64,000 nucleotides of DNA from Streptomyces sp. DHE7-1. GTDB lineage: Bacteria; Actinomycetota; Actinomycetes; Streptomycetales; Streptomycetaceae. The DNA is taken from the NCBI GenBank assembly GCA_016432725.1, contig JACJDG010000003.1, positions 1,178,001 through 1,242,000 on the forward strand, in the 5' to 3' direction. The notes under the pieces were generated by a model. The model saw only the letters and a program-made list of their open reading frames with translations, was not told the origin of the DNA and searched no databases. The position numbers and the translations under genes are program-made. Positions 54,420 through 62,467 of this stretch are shown one piece after another (position 1 is the first letter of the stretch; every line of letters begins with the position of its first letter).

Positions 54420-55432
54420 GTGTCCTCACCGTCCCCGCTCCCGCCGCTCTCCCCGCCCGCCGGTCCGCCGCCGTGCCCTCCCGCGCGCCGCGTCTCCCTG
54501 CCTGCCGCCCGGCCCGTCCGGCTCGTCCTGTGCCTGTCCCCCGTGCTGCTCGCCGGGTGCTGGGTGCTGGCCGACCGGCCGGTGGCGTCCGAAGGGGCGT
54601 CCCGGCTGGCCGCGGCCGACCCGGGATGGCTGCTGGCCGGGGCCGCTCTCACCTGTCTCACCTGGGTCGCGGCCGCCTGCGTGCGGCAGGGCGCGCTGCC
54701 GGACAAGTTGCCGCCGGGGCTCCTGCTGGCCTCGCAGTTCGCCGCCGGCGCGGCGAACCATGTGCTGCCCGGCGGCCTCGGCGCGCACGCCGTCACCCTG
54801 CGCTTCCTGCGCGCCCGGGGCGTGCCCCTGGACCGGGCGACCGCGTCGATCGGCCTGTACTCACTGGCGCGGTCCGTGACGAGGACGCTGGTGCTGCTGG
54901 CCTTCCTGGCGGCCTGCCCGGCCCGCCGCCGGCTCGGCGAGCTGGTCCCGGACGGGCCGGTACCGGTGCCGGCCGCCGCGGCCGCGGGTGGTGCGCTCGC
55001 CGTCGCCGGGGTGCTGCTGACGGTCGTGCCGCCGGTGCGCCGGCCGGTGACGGGTCTGGTGCGCGCCGCCCTCGCCGACGCGCGGGCCGTGCACGGCCGC
55101 CCCTGCCGGGTGCTCGCCCTGTGGGGCGGGTCGGCGGCCATGCCTCTGGTCCAGGCGGGCACGCTGGTCTGCGTCGGGACCTCGCTGGGACTGGGGCTGC
55201 CCTGGGAGCAGGTGGTGCTCGCCCATCTCGCGGCGGGCACCGCCGTGGGGGCCGTGCCGGCGCCGGGGGTCTGGCGGTGGACGCGGCCCTGGTGTGGACC
55301 CTGGTGTCGTTCGGCGCGGTGCCGGCGGTGGCGGCCGCGACCGTGATCGGTCACCGGGTGCTGAACGACTGGCTGCCGCTGCTGCCGGGCGCCCTGACGC
55401 TGTCGGCGCTGATCCGCGCCAGGGCGCTGTGA
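54420..55432 (+). CDS. UPF0104/lysylphosphatidylglycerol-synthase-type membrane protein (one apparent frame break)
   Basis: About 338 aa after bridging, with 7-8 membrane segments. The conserved GLGAHAVTLRFLRARGVPL and the ANHVLPGG loop match the LPG_synthase_TM/UPF0104 family (flippase-like domain without the catalytic synthetase half). The frame changes at 55265-55269, where GGGGG must be GGGGGG to read PAPGGLAVDAALVWTLVSFG and reach the stop at 55432. GTG 54420 has GGAAGGA ten bases upstream; ATG 54399 is an alternative without a site. Confidence 0.83.
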
Positions 55433-55435
55433 GTG

Positions 55436-56701
55436 CGGCACCGGCACGTCCCGAGCACGACGGTCCCGGGCAGGTCCCGCATCCCGGCGCCCGGCCGGAC
55501 TCCGGTGGTCCCGCGCGGCTGTGGACACGAGCCGGAAAGACCGCGCAGCCTGCCGTGCGCGATCCGGACCGGCCGCCGGCGGGCGCGGCGGCCGGGGGCG
55601 CGTCCGAGGACGTGGCGCGCGGCCGTGTACCGGTGGCGTCGGGGCCCGCCTGGCGTCCGGCGGGGGCGCCCAGGGTGGTCGCGGGGGAGGGACAGCGTTG
55701 TCGTCGGGCCCGCCCACGGTCACGAGGGCGGTGGCGAGCAGCCCCAGCGAGGCGAGGCCGACCCCGACCGCGAAGGCGGTGGTGCGGCGTCCGGCCTCCG
55801 GCGCGGTGCCGGGCCGGCCGGTCGTCGCCGCCGGGCGCCCCGACGGGGCCCGGGGCTCCTCGCGGGCGACTCGGCCGGGACGGGAGTCGAGGTAGCGCCG
55901 GGCTCCCCAGCCGAGCACGCTCTCGGCGATCAGGACGCCGGGTCCGCCGTCGGCCTGACTCAGCTGCTCGGCGGCGTGACGGCAGTGGGAGCAGGCGGTG
56001 AGATGCCGTCGCGCATCCGGGAGCGGAGCTCCGCCCGACCCAATGGGATCGTCCGGCAGGCAGGTGTGGAAAAGGCATTCCGGGGAGGGCGCCAGTTCCC
56101 GGTGGGCACGTAGGCAGCCCGCCCGGAATTCCGCCCGGGCCCGGCTCAGCGCCATCGCCGCCGTGGCCGTGTCCATACCCAGCAGACCAGCGGGTATGTT
56201 TATGGATTCCGCCTCGACCTCGGTATGCCACAGAAGGCATTGGGAAGCCGCGGGAAGGGCGTGGAAAGCGCGTTCGGCGAGTCGTCGCCTTTCGGGCGTG
56301 CGGGGCGCCGTGGCGCGCAGACCGCGGCCGCCGCCGGGCTTGCGCAGTTCCGGCAGCACCACGCACGCCGCCTCGTCGGCGGCCCAGGCGCGGACGGTGT
56401 CGCGGACCGCCGTCAGCAGTCGCGGGCGCAGGGCGCCGCCGGCCGCGCCGGTCGCGGGCCGGCCGAGGACCTGCTGGAAGGCGGCGGAGGTCACCAGCCG
56501 GGCAGACGGGCCGGCGGCCGCAAGGCAGACGGCGGCGTAGTCGAAGGTGGCCTGCCAGTGCCGGGCCAGCAGCAGGGCGACGGCATCGTGACGGCCGGCC
56601 GGGGGCCCGCCCAGCCGGGCGGCGAGGGTGTGGTCGGACTCCCCGGACGGGGAGCCGGGGCGGGACGGGAAGGGCGGGTGTGGGGGGTGGGGGGACTGCA
56701 C
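55436..56701 (-). CDS. Sigma-factor-like protein with zinc-finger and membrane segment (3' end uncertain)
   Basis: N-terminal 200 residues resemble the helical core of ECF sigma factors (ARHWQATFDYAAVCLAAAGP, RRLAERAFHALPAASQCLLW, LGMDTATAAMALSRARAEFR, the last like region 4). Then an anti-sigma-type zinc motif H-x3-C-x2-C in HLTACSHCRHAAEQL and one membrane segment (TTAFAVGVGLASLGLLATAL). GTG 56701 follows GAAAGGA; ATG 56710 is an alternative. After the membrane segment (from about 55690) the frame runs on with proline/arginine-rich text and no stop, so the 3' end is broken or misread; family members I recall end in a ricin-like domain, of which I see no clear trace. Confidence 0.6.
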
Positions 56702-56710
56702 GGAACCCAT

Positions 56711-57097
56711 TCCTTTCCAGCCGCGGGACGGCGGCGTACGGATTGGCGTCCTGTCGGAAAGCGGCACCGCGTCGGTGCGTACCTGGGGGTGGGGCCGGGC
56801 CGCGCGTCAGGATCCGGCCTTTACCCCTGGAGGGAGGGCTCACCTTGGCACAATCGCATCACTGGAAACAAGCGGTCCGAATGGAGCCGGCGGCAACGTC
56901 CGGGAAATGAACAATAGTTACCGGCGGTATCCACAGACATGGCCGAAGCCGGGGTCGCACAACTCTCAACTAGCGGACATGAAAGGCCCGATGACACACG
57001 GAATCCCCAACTTCCCGGCGGCCCGCCGACGGCCGCCCACAGCCGGTACCGGGGTCGCTCCGGGCGCGCTCCCATCCTCGTACCGGAGCATGGCCGC
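56711..57097. other. Gap between the sigma-like gene and the galU remnant
   Basis: The promoter of the sigma-like gene should lie here. The right part (56850-56960) is A/T-rich with the minus-strand word TAACTAT near 56920. Two weak plus-strand ORFs, a 64-codon one from ATG 56907 ([13 protein letters not shown]...) and a 22-codon one from TTG near 56844 with a GGAGGGAGGG site, are seen; neither resembles a known protein and I do not claim them as genes. Confidence 0.4.
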
Positions 57098-57499
57098 ATG
57101 ATCGCCCCCCACCCCCAGGCCACCGCCGCCACCCCTCCCCGCCCGGGGCGCAAGGCGGTCGTGCCGGCCGCCGGGCTCCGTACCCGGTTCCCGCCCGCGA
57201 CCAAGGCGACGCCGAAGGAGATGCTGCCGGTGGTCGACAAGCCGGCCATCCAGTACGTCGTCGAGGAGGCCGCCGCGGCGGGCCTCGACGACATCCTGAT
57301 GGTCACCGGCCCTCACCAACGGGCCATCGAGGACCACTTCGACCACGCCTTCGAACTGGAGCAGGCGCCGGCCGCCAAGGGCGACACCGTTCGGTGGTCC
57401 GTCCGGCCTGCGCCCGACCGGACCTCGGTCCCGGATTCCGTTCCTGGCTCAGGGATTTCGTGGCGGAGCTGGATGACGGCGCGGACCACGGGGCCGTGA
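57098..57499 (+). pseudogene. Truncated UTP-glucose-1-phosphate uridylyltransferase (galU remnant)
   Basis: The first 95 or so residues are clearly GalU-like: [40 protein letters not shown]. Two thirds of the enzyme are missing, and after AAKGDT (near 57384) the text changes abruptly to unrelated low-quality sequence up to a stop at 57499. The substrate loop G-L-G-T-R-F is changed to G-L-R-T-R-F, which would spoil nucleotide binding. No single-base correction restores the rest. A functional galU must be elsewhere. In another frame, downstream bases read [20 protein letters not shown], possibly the tail of a different gene. Confidence 0.75.
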
Positions 57500-57551
57500 G
57501 GGCCGGCGGCCGGGAGCGGCGCCGGGCGGCCTGAGACGACGCGGGAGGGGA

Positions 57552-57597
57552 GAGGGGGCGGACGGACCGGGTCCCGGCCGGCGTCCGGTGCCCCCTC
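57552..57597. terminator. Hairpin between the galU remnant and the hotdog-fold gene
   Basis: GAGGGGGC (57552-57559) pairs with GCCCCCTC (57590-57597); inside it GGAC pairs with GTCC. It lies in a convergent gap and probably ends the hotdog gene transcript from the right. Confidence 0.6.
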
Positions 57598-57611
57598 CCC
57601 CGGATCCCCCG

Positions 57612-58070
57612 TCAGTCCTGCTGGTTGGGGCGCAGGGTCCACACGACCTGCATCTCGCCGGTCACGGCACCGTCCGCGCGCCGGATCTCGATCGTCACCG
57701 GGAACTCGGGCCGCTTGCCCGCGTCCAGTTCGGCCACGACCTCGGCGGCCGGGCGGCCCAGGGTCGCGGTCGCCGTGACGGCGCCCATCGCCAGCTTCTT
57801 GTAGGCGATCTCGGCCCGGACGGCGAGCGGCACGGCGCGCGAGAGCTGGTCGCCGAACGCGGCCAGCACGATGGCGCCGCTGGCCGACTCCCCCAGGGTG
57901 AACATCGCGCCGGCGTGCGGCCCGCCCACGTGGTTGTGGAAGTCGCCCTGGTCCGGCAGGAACACCACGGCTCGTTCCGCGGAGGTCTCCTGGAACTCCA
58001 GGTTCAGCGTCCGGGCCATCGGCACGGTGGCGGCGAGCATCTCGCCGATCGACATCTGGTCTGCGCTCAT
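57612..58070 (-). CDS. DUF4442/PaaI-like hotdog-fold thioesterase
   Basis: 152 aa. Hotdog fold with the N-terminal helix MSIGEMLAATVPMARTLNLE, the catalytic-region NHVGGPHAGAMFTLGES and PLAVRAEIAYKKLAMGAVTA. The H-x-G-x-x segment resembles PaaI/YbgC thioesterases; DUF4442 is the best match in memory. Acyl-CoA hydrolysis predicted. Start ATG 58070 has TAACAT (58082-58077, minus strand) six bases upstream, so leaderless, and a 12-base palindrome overlaps that box. Confidence 0.85.
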   Translation of the reverse strand: MSADQMSIGEMLAATVPMARTLNLEFQETSAERAVVFLPDQGDFHNHVGGPHAGAMFTLGESASGAIVLAAFGDQLSRAVPLAVRAEIAYKKLAMGAVTATATLGRPAAEVVAELDAGKRPEFPVTIEIRRADGAVTGEMQVVWTLRPNQQD

Positions 58071-58080
58071 GCGGGCATGT

Positions 58081-58092
58081 TACTCATGAGTA
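58081..58092. promoter_or_regulatory. 12-base palindrome over the -10 box of the hotdog gene
   Basis: TACTCATGAGTA is a perfect palindrome beginning one base inside the minus-strand -10 hexamer (TAACAT, 58082-58077). A protein bound here would block RNA polymerase. A second palindrome, GGTGATCACC (58113-58122), lies between it and the -10 of the divergent Pro/Gln-rich gene. An acyl-CoA-responsive TetR or GntR repressor would suit a thioesterase gene; none is encoded nearby. Confidence 0.55.
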
Positions 58093-58140
58093 GCAGGGCT
58101 GACCAGTGCCGTGGTGATCACCGCTGTATCGTTGCGGCCC

Positions 58141-59094
58141 ATGTGGCCAGGGGAACAGCCGCCAGGAAGCGGCCAGCAGCAGAACCCGTACCACCAGCCG
58201 GGATACCAGCAGTACCCGCAGGCGAACCCCTACGGTCAGCAGCCGCAGTGGGGACAGCCCGGGCCCGCCGGAACACCTCGGCCGCAGCCCCCGCAGGGCG
58301 GCGGCGGCCGGACGAAGCTGATCGCCGTCGTCGCGGCCGGCGCCGTCGTCGTCGCGGCCGGTGTGACCGGATTCCTGCTGCTCGGTGGTGAGAAGGACGA
58401 CGAGGCCCGCCCCGGCCCGACCGCGTCGTCCGCCTCTCCAAGGGCCTCCGCCTCCGCCTCGCCGTCCGGGGAGGACGACCCGCGTTCGGCCGGCGGCGCC
58501 GAGAAGCCGACCGTCGCCGGCTGGAAGGTCGTGGTGAACCCGGACACCGGCATCGCCTTCGACGTTCCCCCCGAGTGGCAGGTGCGGGCCAAGACCTGGG
58601 TCACCTACGTCACCGACGACTCCGCCCCCGGCGAGAAGGTGCTGGCCGGCATGAAGGCCCCCGCCGTGCTCAAGGAGAAGTGGTGCGGTTCGGACGACGA
58701 CAAGGACGGCCGGACCGACTACGACCCGCTGGCCAACGTCGGCACGCGCGGCAACAAGAACGCCACGGACACCGCGAAGATGGCCCGCCAGGAGTCCGCG
58801 AACTGGGTCTACGGCTGGTACACCCAGCCGGACCACAAGGCGGTGAAAACCGGCCCCGTGACCTCGTACACCACCGCGTCCGGCGTCACGGGCAGCGTCG
58901 CCACCTCACGCTCGTCCGGGGTGCCGAAGCACGACAAGTGCGACTACGACGGCAAGGCGACCACGTTCGCCTTCAAGGACGCGGACGGCGCGTTCCTCGC
59001 GTGGTCCTTCGTCGGTGCCGCCGGTGTCTCGGAAGAGGTCCCGGACACGACCGTGCGCAAGATCATGGCGACGGTCCGGCTCTACGGGAAGTAG
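58141..59094 (+). CDS. Pro/Gln-rich membrane-anchored protein, first copy
   Basis: 317 aa. N-terminal 55 residues are Pro/Gln/Tyr/Gly-rich cytoplasmic repeats (GYQQYPQANPYGQQPQWGQP), then one membrane segment (LIAVVAAGAVVVAAGVTGFL, about 58-80), a Ser/Ala/Pro linker and a globular outside domain of some 200 residues with the segment EKPTVAGWKVVVNPDTGIAF and two Cys (KWCGSDDDKDG, KCDYDG) that could form a disulfide. TATCGT lies 8 bases before the ATG, suggesting a leaderless message. A tandem paralogue follows. Function unknown; the layout resembles a surface sensor or binding protein. Confidence 0.8.
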   Translation: MWPGEQPPGSGQQQNPYHQPGYQQYPQANPYGQQPQWGQPGPAGTPRPQPPQGGGGRTKLIAVVAAGAVVVAAGVTGFLLLGGEKDDEARPGPTASSASPRASASASPSGEDDPRSAGGAEKPTVAGWKVVVNPDTGIAFDVPPEWQVRAKTWVTYVTDDSAPGEKVLAGMKAPAVLKEKWCGSDDDKDGRTDYDPLANVGTRGNKNATDTAKMARQESANWVYGWYTQPDHKAVKTGPVTSYTTASGVTGSVATSRSSGVPKHDKCDYDGKATTFAFKDADGAFLAWSFVGAAGVSEEVPDTTVRKIMATVRLYGK

Positions 59095-59172
59095 GGCCGC
59101 CGCGGTTTCGGTACGTCCCTGACAAGGGCCGGTGACCGAATCGTTTCCGTGGGCCCACTAGGGTTGCTGGCC

Positions 59173-60188
59173 ATGTGGCCAGGAGAGCAGCCGCCCGGGG
59201 GCGCGCAGAACCCGCAGAACAACCCGTATCAGCAGCCGGGTTACCAGCAGCCGAATCCGTACCAGCAGCCCGGCTACCAGCAGTACCCGCAGGCGAACCC
59301 GTACGGGCAGCAGCCGCAGTGGGGACAGCCAGGACCGGCCGGAGCACCGCAGCCGCAGCCCCGCAGGGTGGCGGCGGTGGCGGCCGGACGAAGCTGATCG
59401 CCATCGTCGCGGCCGGCGCCGTCGTCGTCGCCGCCGGCGTGACCGGGTACCTGGTCCTCGGGGGCTCGAAGGACGACGAGGCCGGCAACGGCAAGGGCAA
59501 GCGGACGGCCAGCCAGTCGCCGTCGCCCGAACCGTCGGTGTCCTCGTCCGCGCCGGAGGACAACCCGCGCGGCGACGCGACCGAGAAGCCCACCGTCGCG
59601 GGCTGGAAGGTCGTCGTCAACCCGAAGTTCGGCACGGCCTTCGACGTCCCGGCGGACTGGGAGCTGGAGTCCACGGACGTCTCCATCTTCATGGAGGACC
59701 ACGCCGACGACGACAAGCTGATCACCTCCGTCGCCGCTCCGGCCTCCTACAAGTCGAAGTGGTGCACGACCGACAGCGACAAGGACGGCAAGACCGAGGA
59801 CACCGCGCTGGCGGTCGCCGGCACCCGAGGCGAGAGCGGCGCGAAGAGCCCGGAGCAGGCGGCGGTCACCCGGGTGCCCTGGTACGTGTACGGCGGCTAC
59901 ACGCAGCCGGACAAGAAGAGCATCACCTACGACAAGAAGGCCACGGCGTACAAGACCGCTTCGGGGGTCCGGGGCGCCTACGCGTGGGCCCGCTCCAGCA
60001 ACAGCCCGCAGAAGGGCAAGTGCGCGAGCGACGGCAAGGCCCTGTCGTTCGCCTTCAAGAACTCGGCCGACGACATCGTCTCGTTCGACTTCTACGGCGC
60101 CAAGGGCGTGAACGGCGAGATCGACACCAAGACGATCATGAAGATCCTCAGCACGGTGCGGCTGCACGGCGACCCGACGGAGAGCTGA
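59173..60188 (+). CDS. Pro/Gln-rich membrane-anchored protein, second copy (one apparent frame break)
   Basis: About 338 aa after bridging. Same order as the upstream gene: an enlarged Gln/Pro repeat (NPYQQPGYQQ repeated), membrane segment (LIAIVAAGAVVVAAGVTGYL), linker, outside domain with EKPTVAGWKVVVNPKFGTAF and paired Cys (KWCTTDSDKDG, KCASDG). The frame changes at 59359-59362, where CCCC must be CCCCC to read PQPPQGGGGGGRTKL. TAGGGT lies 8 bases before the ATG (leaderless). Tandem duplication of the 58141 gene. Confidence 0.8.
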
Positions 60189-60264
60189 GCGGACCACAGG
60201 CGGCGGCGGTGGCGGGCAGGGAATCCGTTTGGCAGGCCGGGTGGCGAGCGGCGATAGTCACCCG

Positions 60265-61563
60265 GTGAACTCCACCGTCGGCGACTCCGCCTCCCGCCCC
60301 GCGAACCCGCCTGGGCGGGCCGCAACTACTCGCTGCTGACCGGCGCGGCCATCGTGACGAGCCTGGGCGCGAACGGATCGCTGATCGCGGCGGCCTTCGC
60401 GGTGCTGGACGCGGGCGGGGACGGGGGCGACGTCGGTCTGGTGGCCGCGTCCCGGACCCTGCCGCTGGTGGTGTTCCTGCTCATCGGCGGCGCGGTCGCG
60501 GACCGGCTGCCCCGGCACCGGGTCATGGTCGCCGCCAACGCGCTCAACTGCCTCTCCCAGGCGGCCTTCGCGGTGCTGGTGCTGACCGGTGAGCCCCGGC
60601 TGTGGCAGATGACGCTGCTCACCGCGCTCGGCGGCACCGGGCAGGCGTTCTTCGGCCCCGCGGCCGAGGGCATGCTGATGTCCTCCGTGGAGGGGGAACA
60701 GGCGGGCCGGGCCTTCGCCCTGTTCCGCATGGCCACCCAGGGCGCGGCCCTGGGCGGCGCGGCCCTCGGCGGCGCCCTGGTCGCGGCCGTGGGCCCCGGC
60801 TGGGTCCTCGCCGTCGACGCGGCGGCCTTCGCCCTCGCCGGAACGCTGCGCGTCTTCCTCGACGTCGGTCACATCCCGCCGCGCGCCCCGGCGAGGGCCT
60901 GCTGGCCGATCTCCGCGCGGGCTGGCGGGAGTTCGCCGGACGGCCCTGGCTGTGGGGCATCGTCGTGCAGTTCTCCATCGCCAACGCGGTCGTCGCCGCC
61001 GCCGACGCCGTCTACGGTCCGCTGGTGGCCCGCGACAGCCTCGGCGGGGCGGGGCCGTGGGGCCTGGCACTGGCCGCGTTCGGCGCCGGCACGGTGGCCG
61101 GCGCCCTGCTGATGACCCGCTGGAGACCGCGCCGTCTGCTGCTGGCGGGCACGCTGTGCGTGTTCCCGCTGGCGCTGCCGTCGGCCGCGCTGGCCGTACC
61201 GGTGCCGGTGGGCGTGCTGTACGCGGTCATGTTCGTGGCGGGCACCACGGTGGAGGTGTTCGGCGTCTCCTGGATGACCGCGCTGCACCAGGAGATCCCC
61301 GAGGACAAGCTCTCCCGGGTCTCGGCGTACGACTGGTTCGGCTCGGTGTCCCTGGTGCCGCTGGCCACCGCGCTGGCCGGTCCGGCGGAGGCCGTCTTCG
61401 GCCGGACGTCCGCGCTGTGGGGCTGCGCGGGTCTGGTCGTCGTGGTCACCGCCCTGGTCCTGCTGGTCCCCGACGTGCGCACGCTGACCCGGCGCACCGC
61501 GCGGACGACCGCGCCCCGGCTTCCCTCAGCCGATGCCGAAAGCCCCGTCGGGGGCTCGGGTGA
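60265..61563 (+). CDS. MFS transporter (three apparent frame breaks)
   Basis: About 433 aa after bridging, 11-12 membrane segments. MFS traits: N-terminal NYSLLTGAAIVTSLGANGS, the motif-A loop ADRLPRHRVMVAANALN and a second-half ALHQEIPEDKLSRVSAYDWF typical of the enterobactin-exporter-like (MFS_3) group. Frame breaks at 60297-60300, 60886-60889 and 61543-61546, each CCCC that should be CCCCC; they restore SRPREPAWAGRNYSLL, PRAPGEGLLADLRAGW and the stop at 61563. GATAGT six bases before GTG 60265 marks a leaderless start. Converges on and overlaps the next gene. Confidence 0.87.
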
Positions 61564-62369
61564 GGCGACGGCCTCGGCGTCCCGGACCGGCCGCGCGCCA
61601 CCGGTGAAGTCCCGCAGCGCCGCGCCGTGTTCGACGCGGGCCGGGAAGGCGTCGGCGGCCGCCCGCCGGGCCAGGCCGGCCGTGTCGAGGGCCGGTGCGA
61701 GGCCACCAGGATCGCGTTGCCGAACCGCCGGCCGCGCAGCACACCCGGCTCGGCGACCAGCGCGAGCTGCTCGAACACGGCCGCGAACGTCGCCAGTTGG
61801 GACCGCAGGAAGCCGAACGGGGCCCCGTCGGCCAGATTGGCCAGATAGACCCCGCCGGCCCGCAGCACCCGCTCGGCCTCGCGCGCGTAGGCGAGCGAGG
61901 TGAGGTGGGCGGGGACCCGGGAGCCGCCGAAGACGTCGGCGACGATCACGTCGGCCGAGTCGTCGGGGGCGGCCTCCAGCCAGGCCCGCGCGTCGGCGGT
62001 GTGCAGCGTGACCCCCGCGTCCCCGGGCAGCGGCAGACGCTCGACGACCAGCTCCAGCAGCGCCCGGTCGGCCTCGACGACGTGCTGCCGGGAGCCGGGC
62101 CGGGTGGCGGCGAGGTAGCGGGGCAGCGTGAGCGCTCCCCCGCCGAGGTGCACCACGTCCAGCGGGCACCCGGGTCCGTCCACCAGGTCGAGGGCGAACC
62201 CGAGCCGCCGCGCGTACTCGAACTCCAGGTGGCCGGGCTCGTCGAGGTCGACGTACGACTGGGGCGCGCCGTCCACGGTCAGCAGCCAGGCCCGCTCCCG
62301 GTCGACGTCGGGCATCAGCTTGGCGGTGCCGTGATCGACGGCCCGGGTCACGGGTATGGCTTCACTCAC
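61526..62369 (-). CDS. Spermidine-synthase-like (SpeE-type) protein (two apparent frame breaks)
   Basis: About 281 aa after bridging. Aminopropyltransferase/SAM-methyltransferase fold: VVHLGGGALTLPRYLAATRP (motif I), VVEADRALLELV (acidic motif), DDSADVIVADVFGGSRVPAH (the D-x-F/Y-type catalytic region). True spermidine synthases have GGGDG; here GGGALT replaces it, so another nucleophile may be used. Breaks at 61689-61691 (GGG to GGGG) and 61543-61546 (CCCC to CCCCC), giving HRPLDTAGLARRAAADAF and the end PTGAFGIG. Start GTG 62369 with GACAAT six bases upstream. Confidence 0.82.
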
Positions 62370-62467
62370 GCCACCATTGTCACCGGTACGGGACGCCCCC
62401 CGGCGCGAGGGGCCGCGGGGCGCCGCGCGACCGGCGTCACCGGCCCGCGGGCCCCGCGCCCCGGCTC

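Noticed and set aside
56907..57101. 64-codon ORF beginning [13 protein letters not shown]
   Set aside because: Weak ribosome site, no recognisable family and it runs into the galU remnant in another frame; not enough to call a gene.
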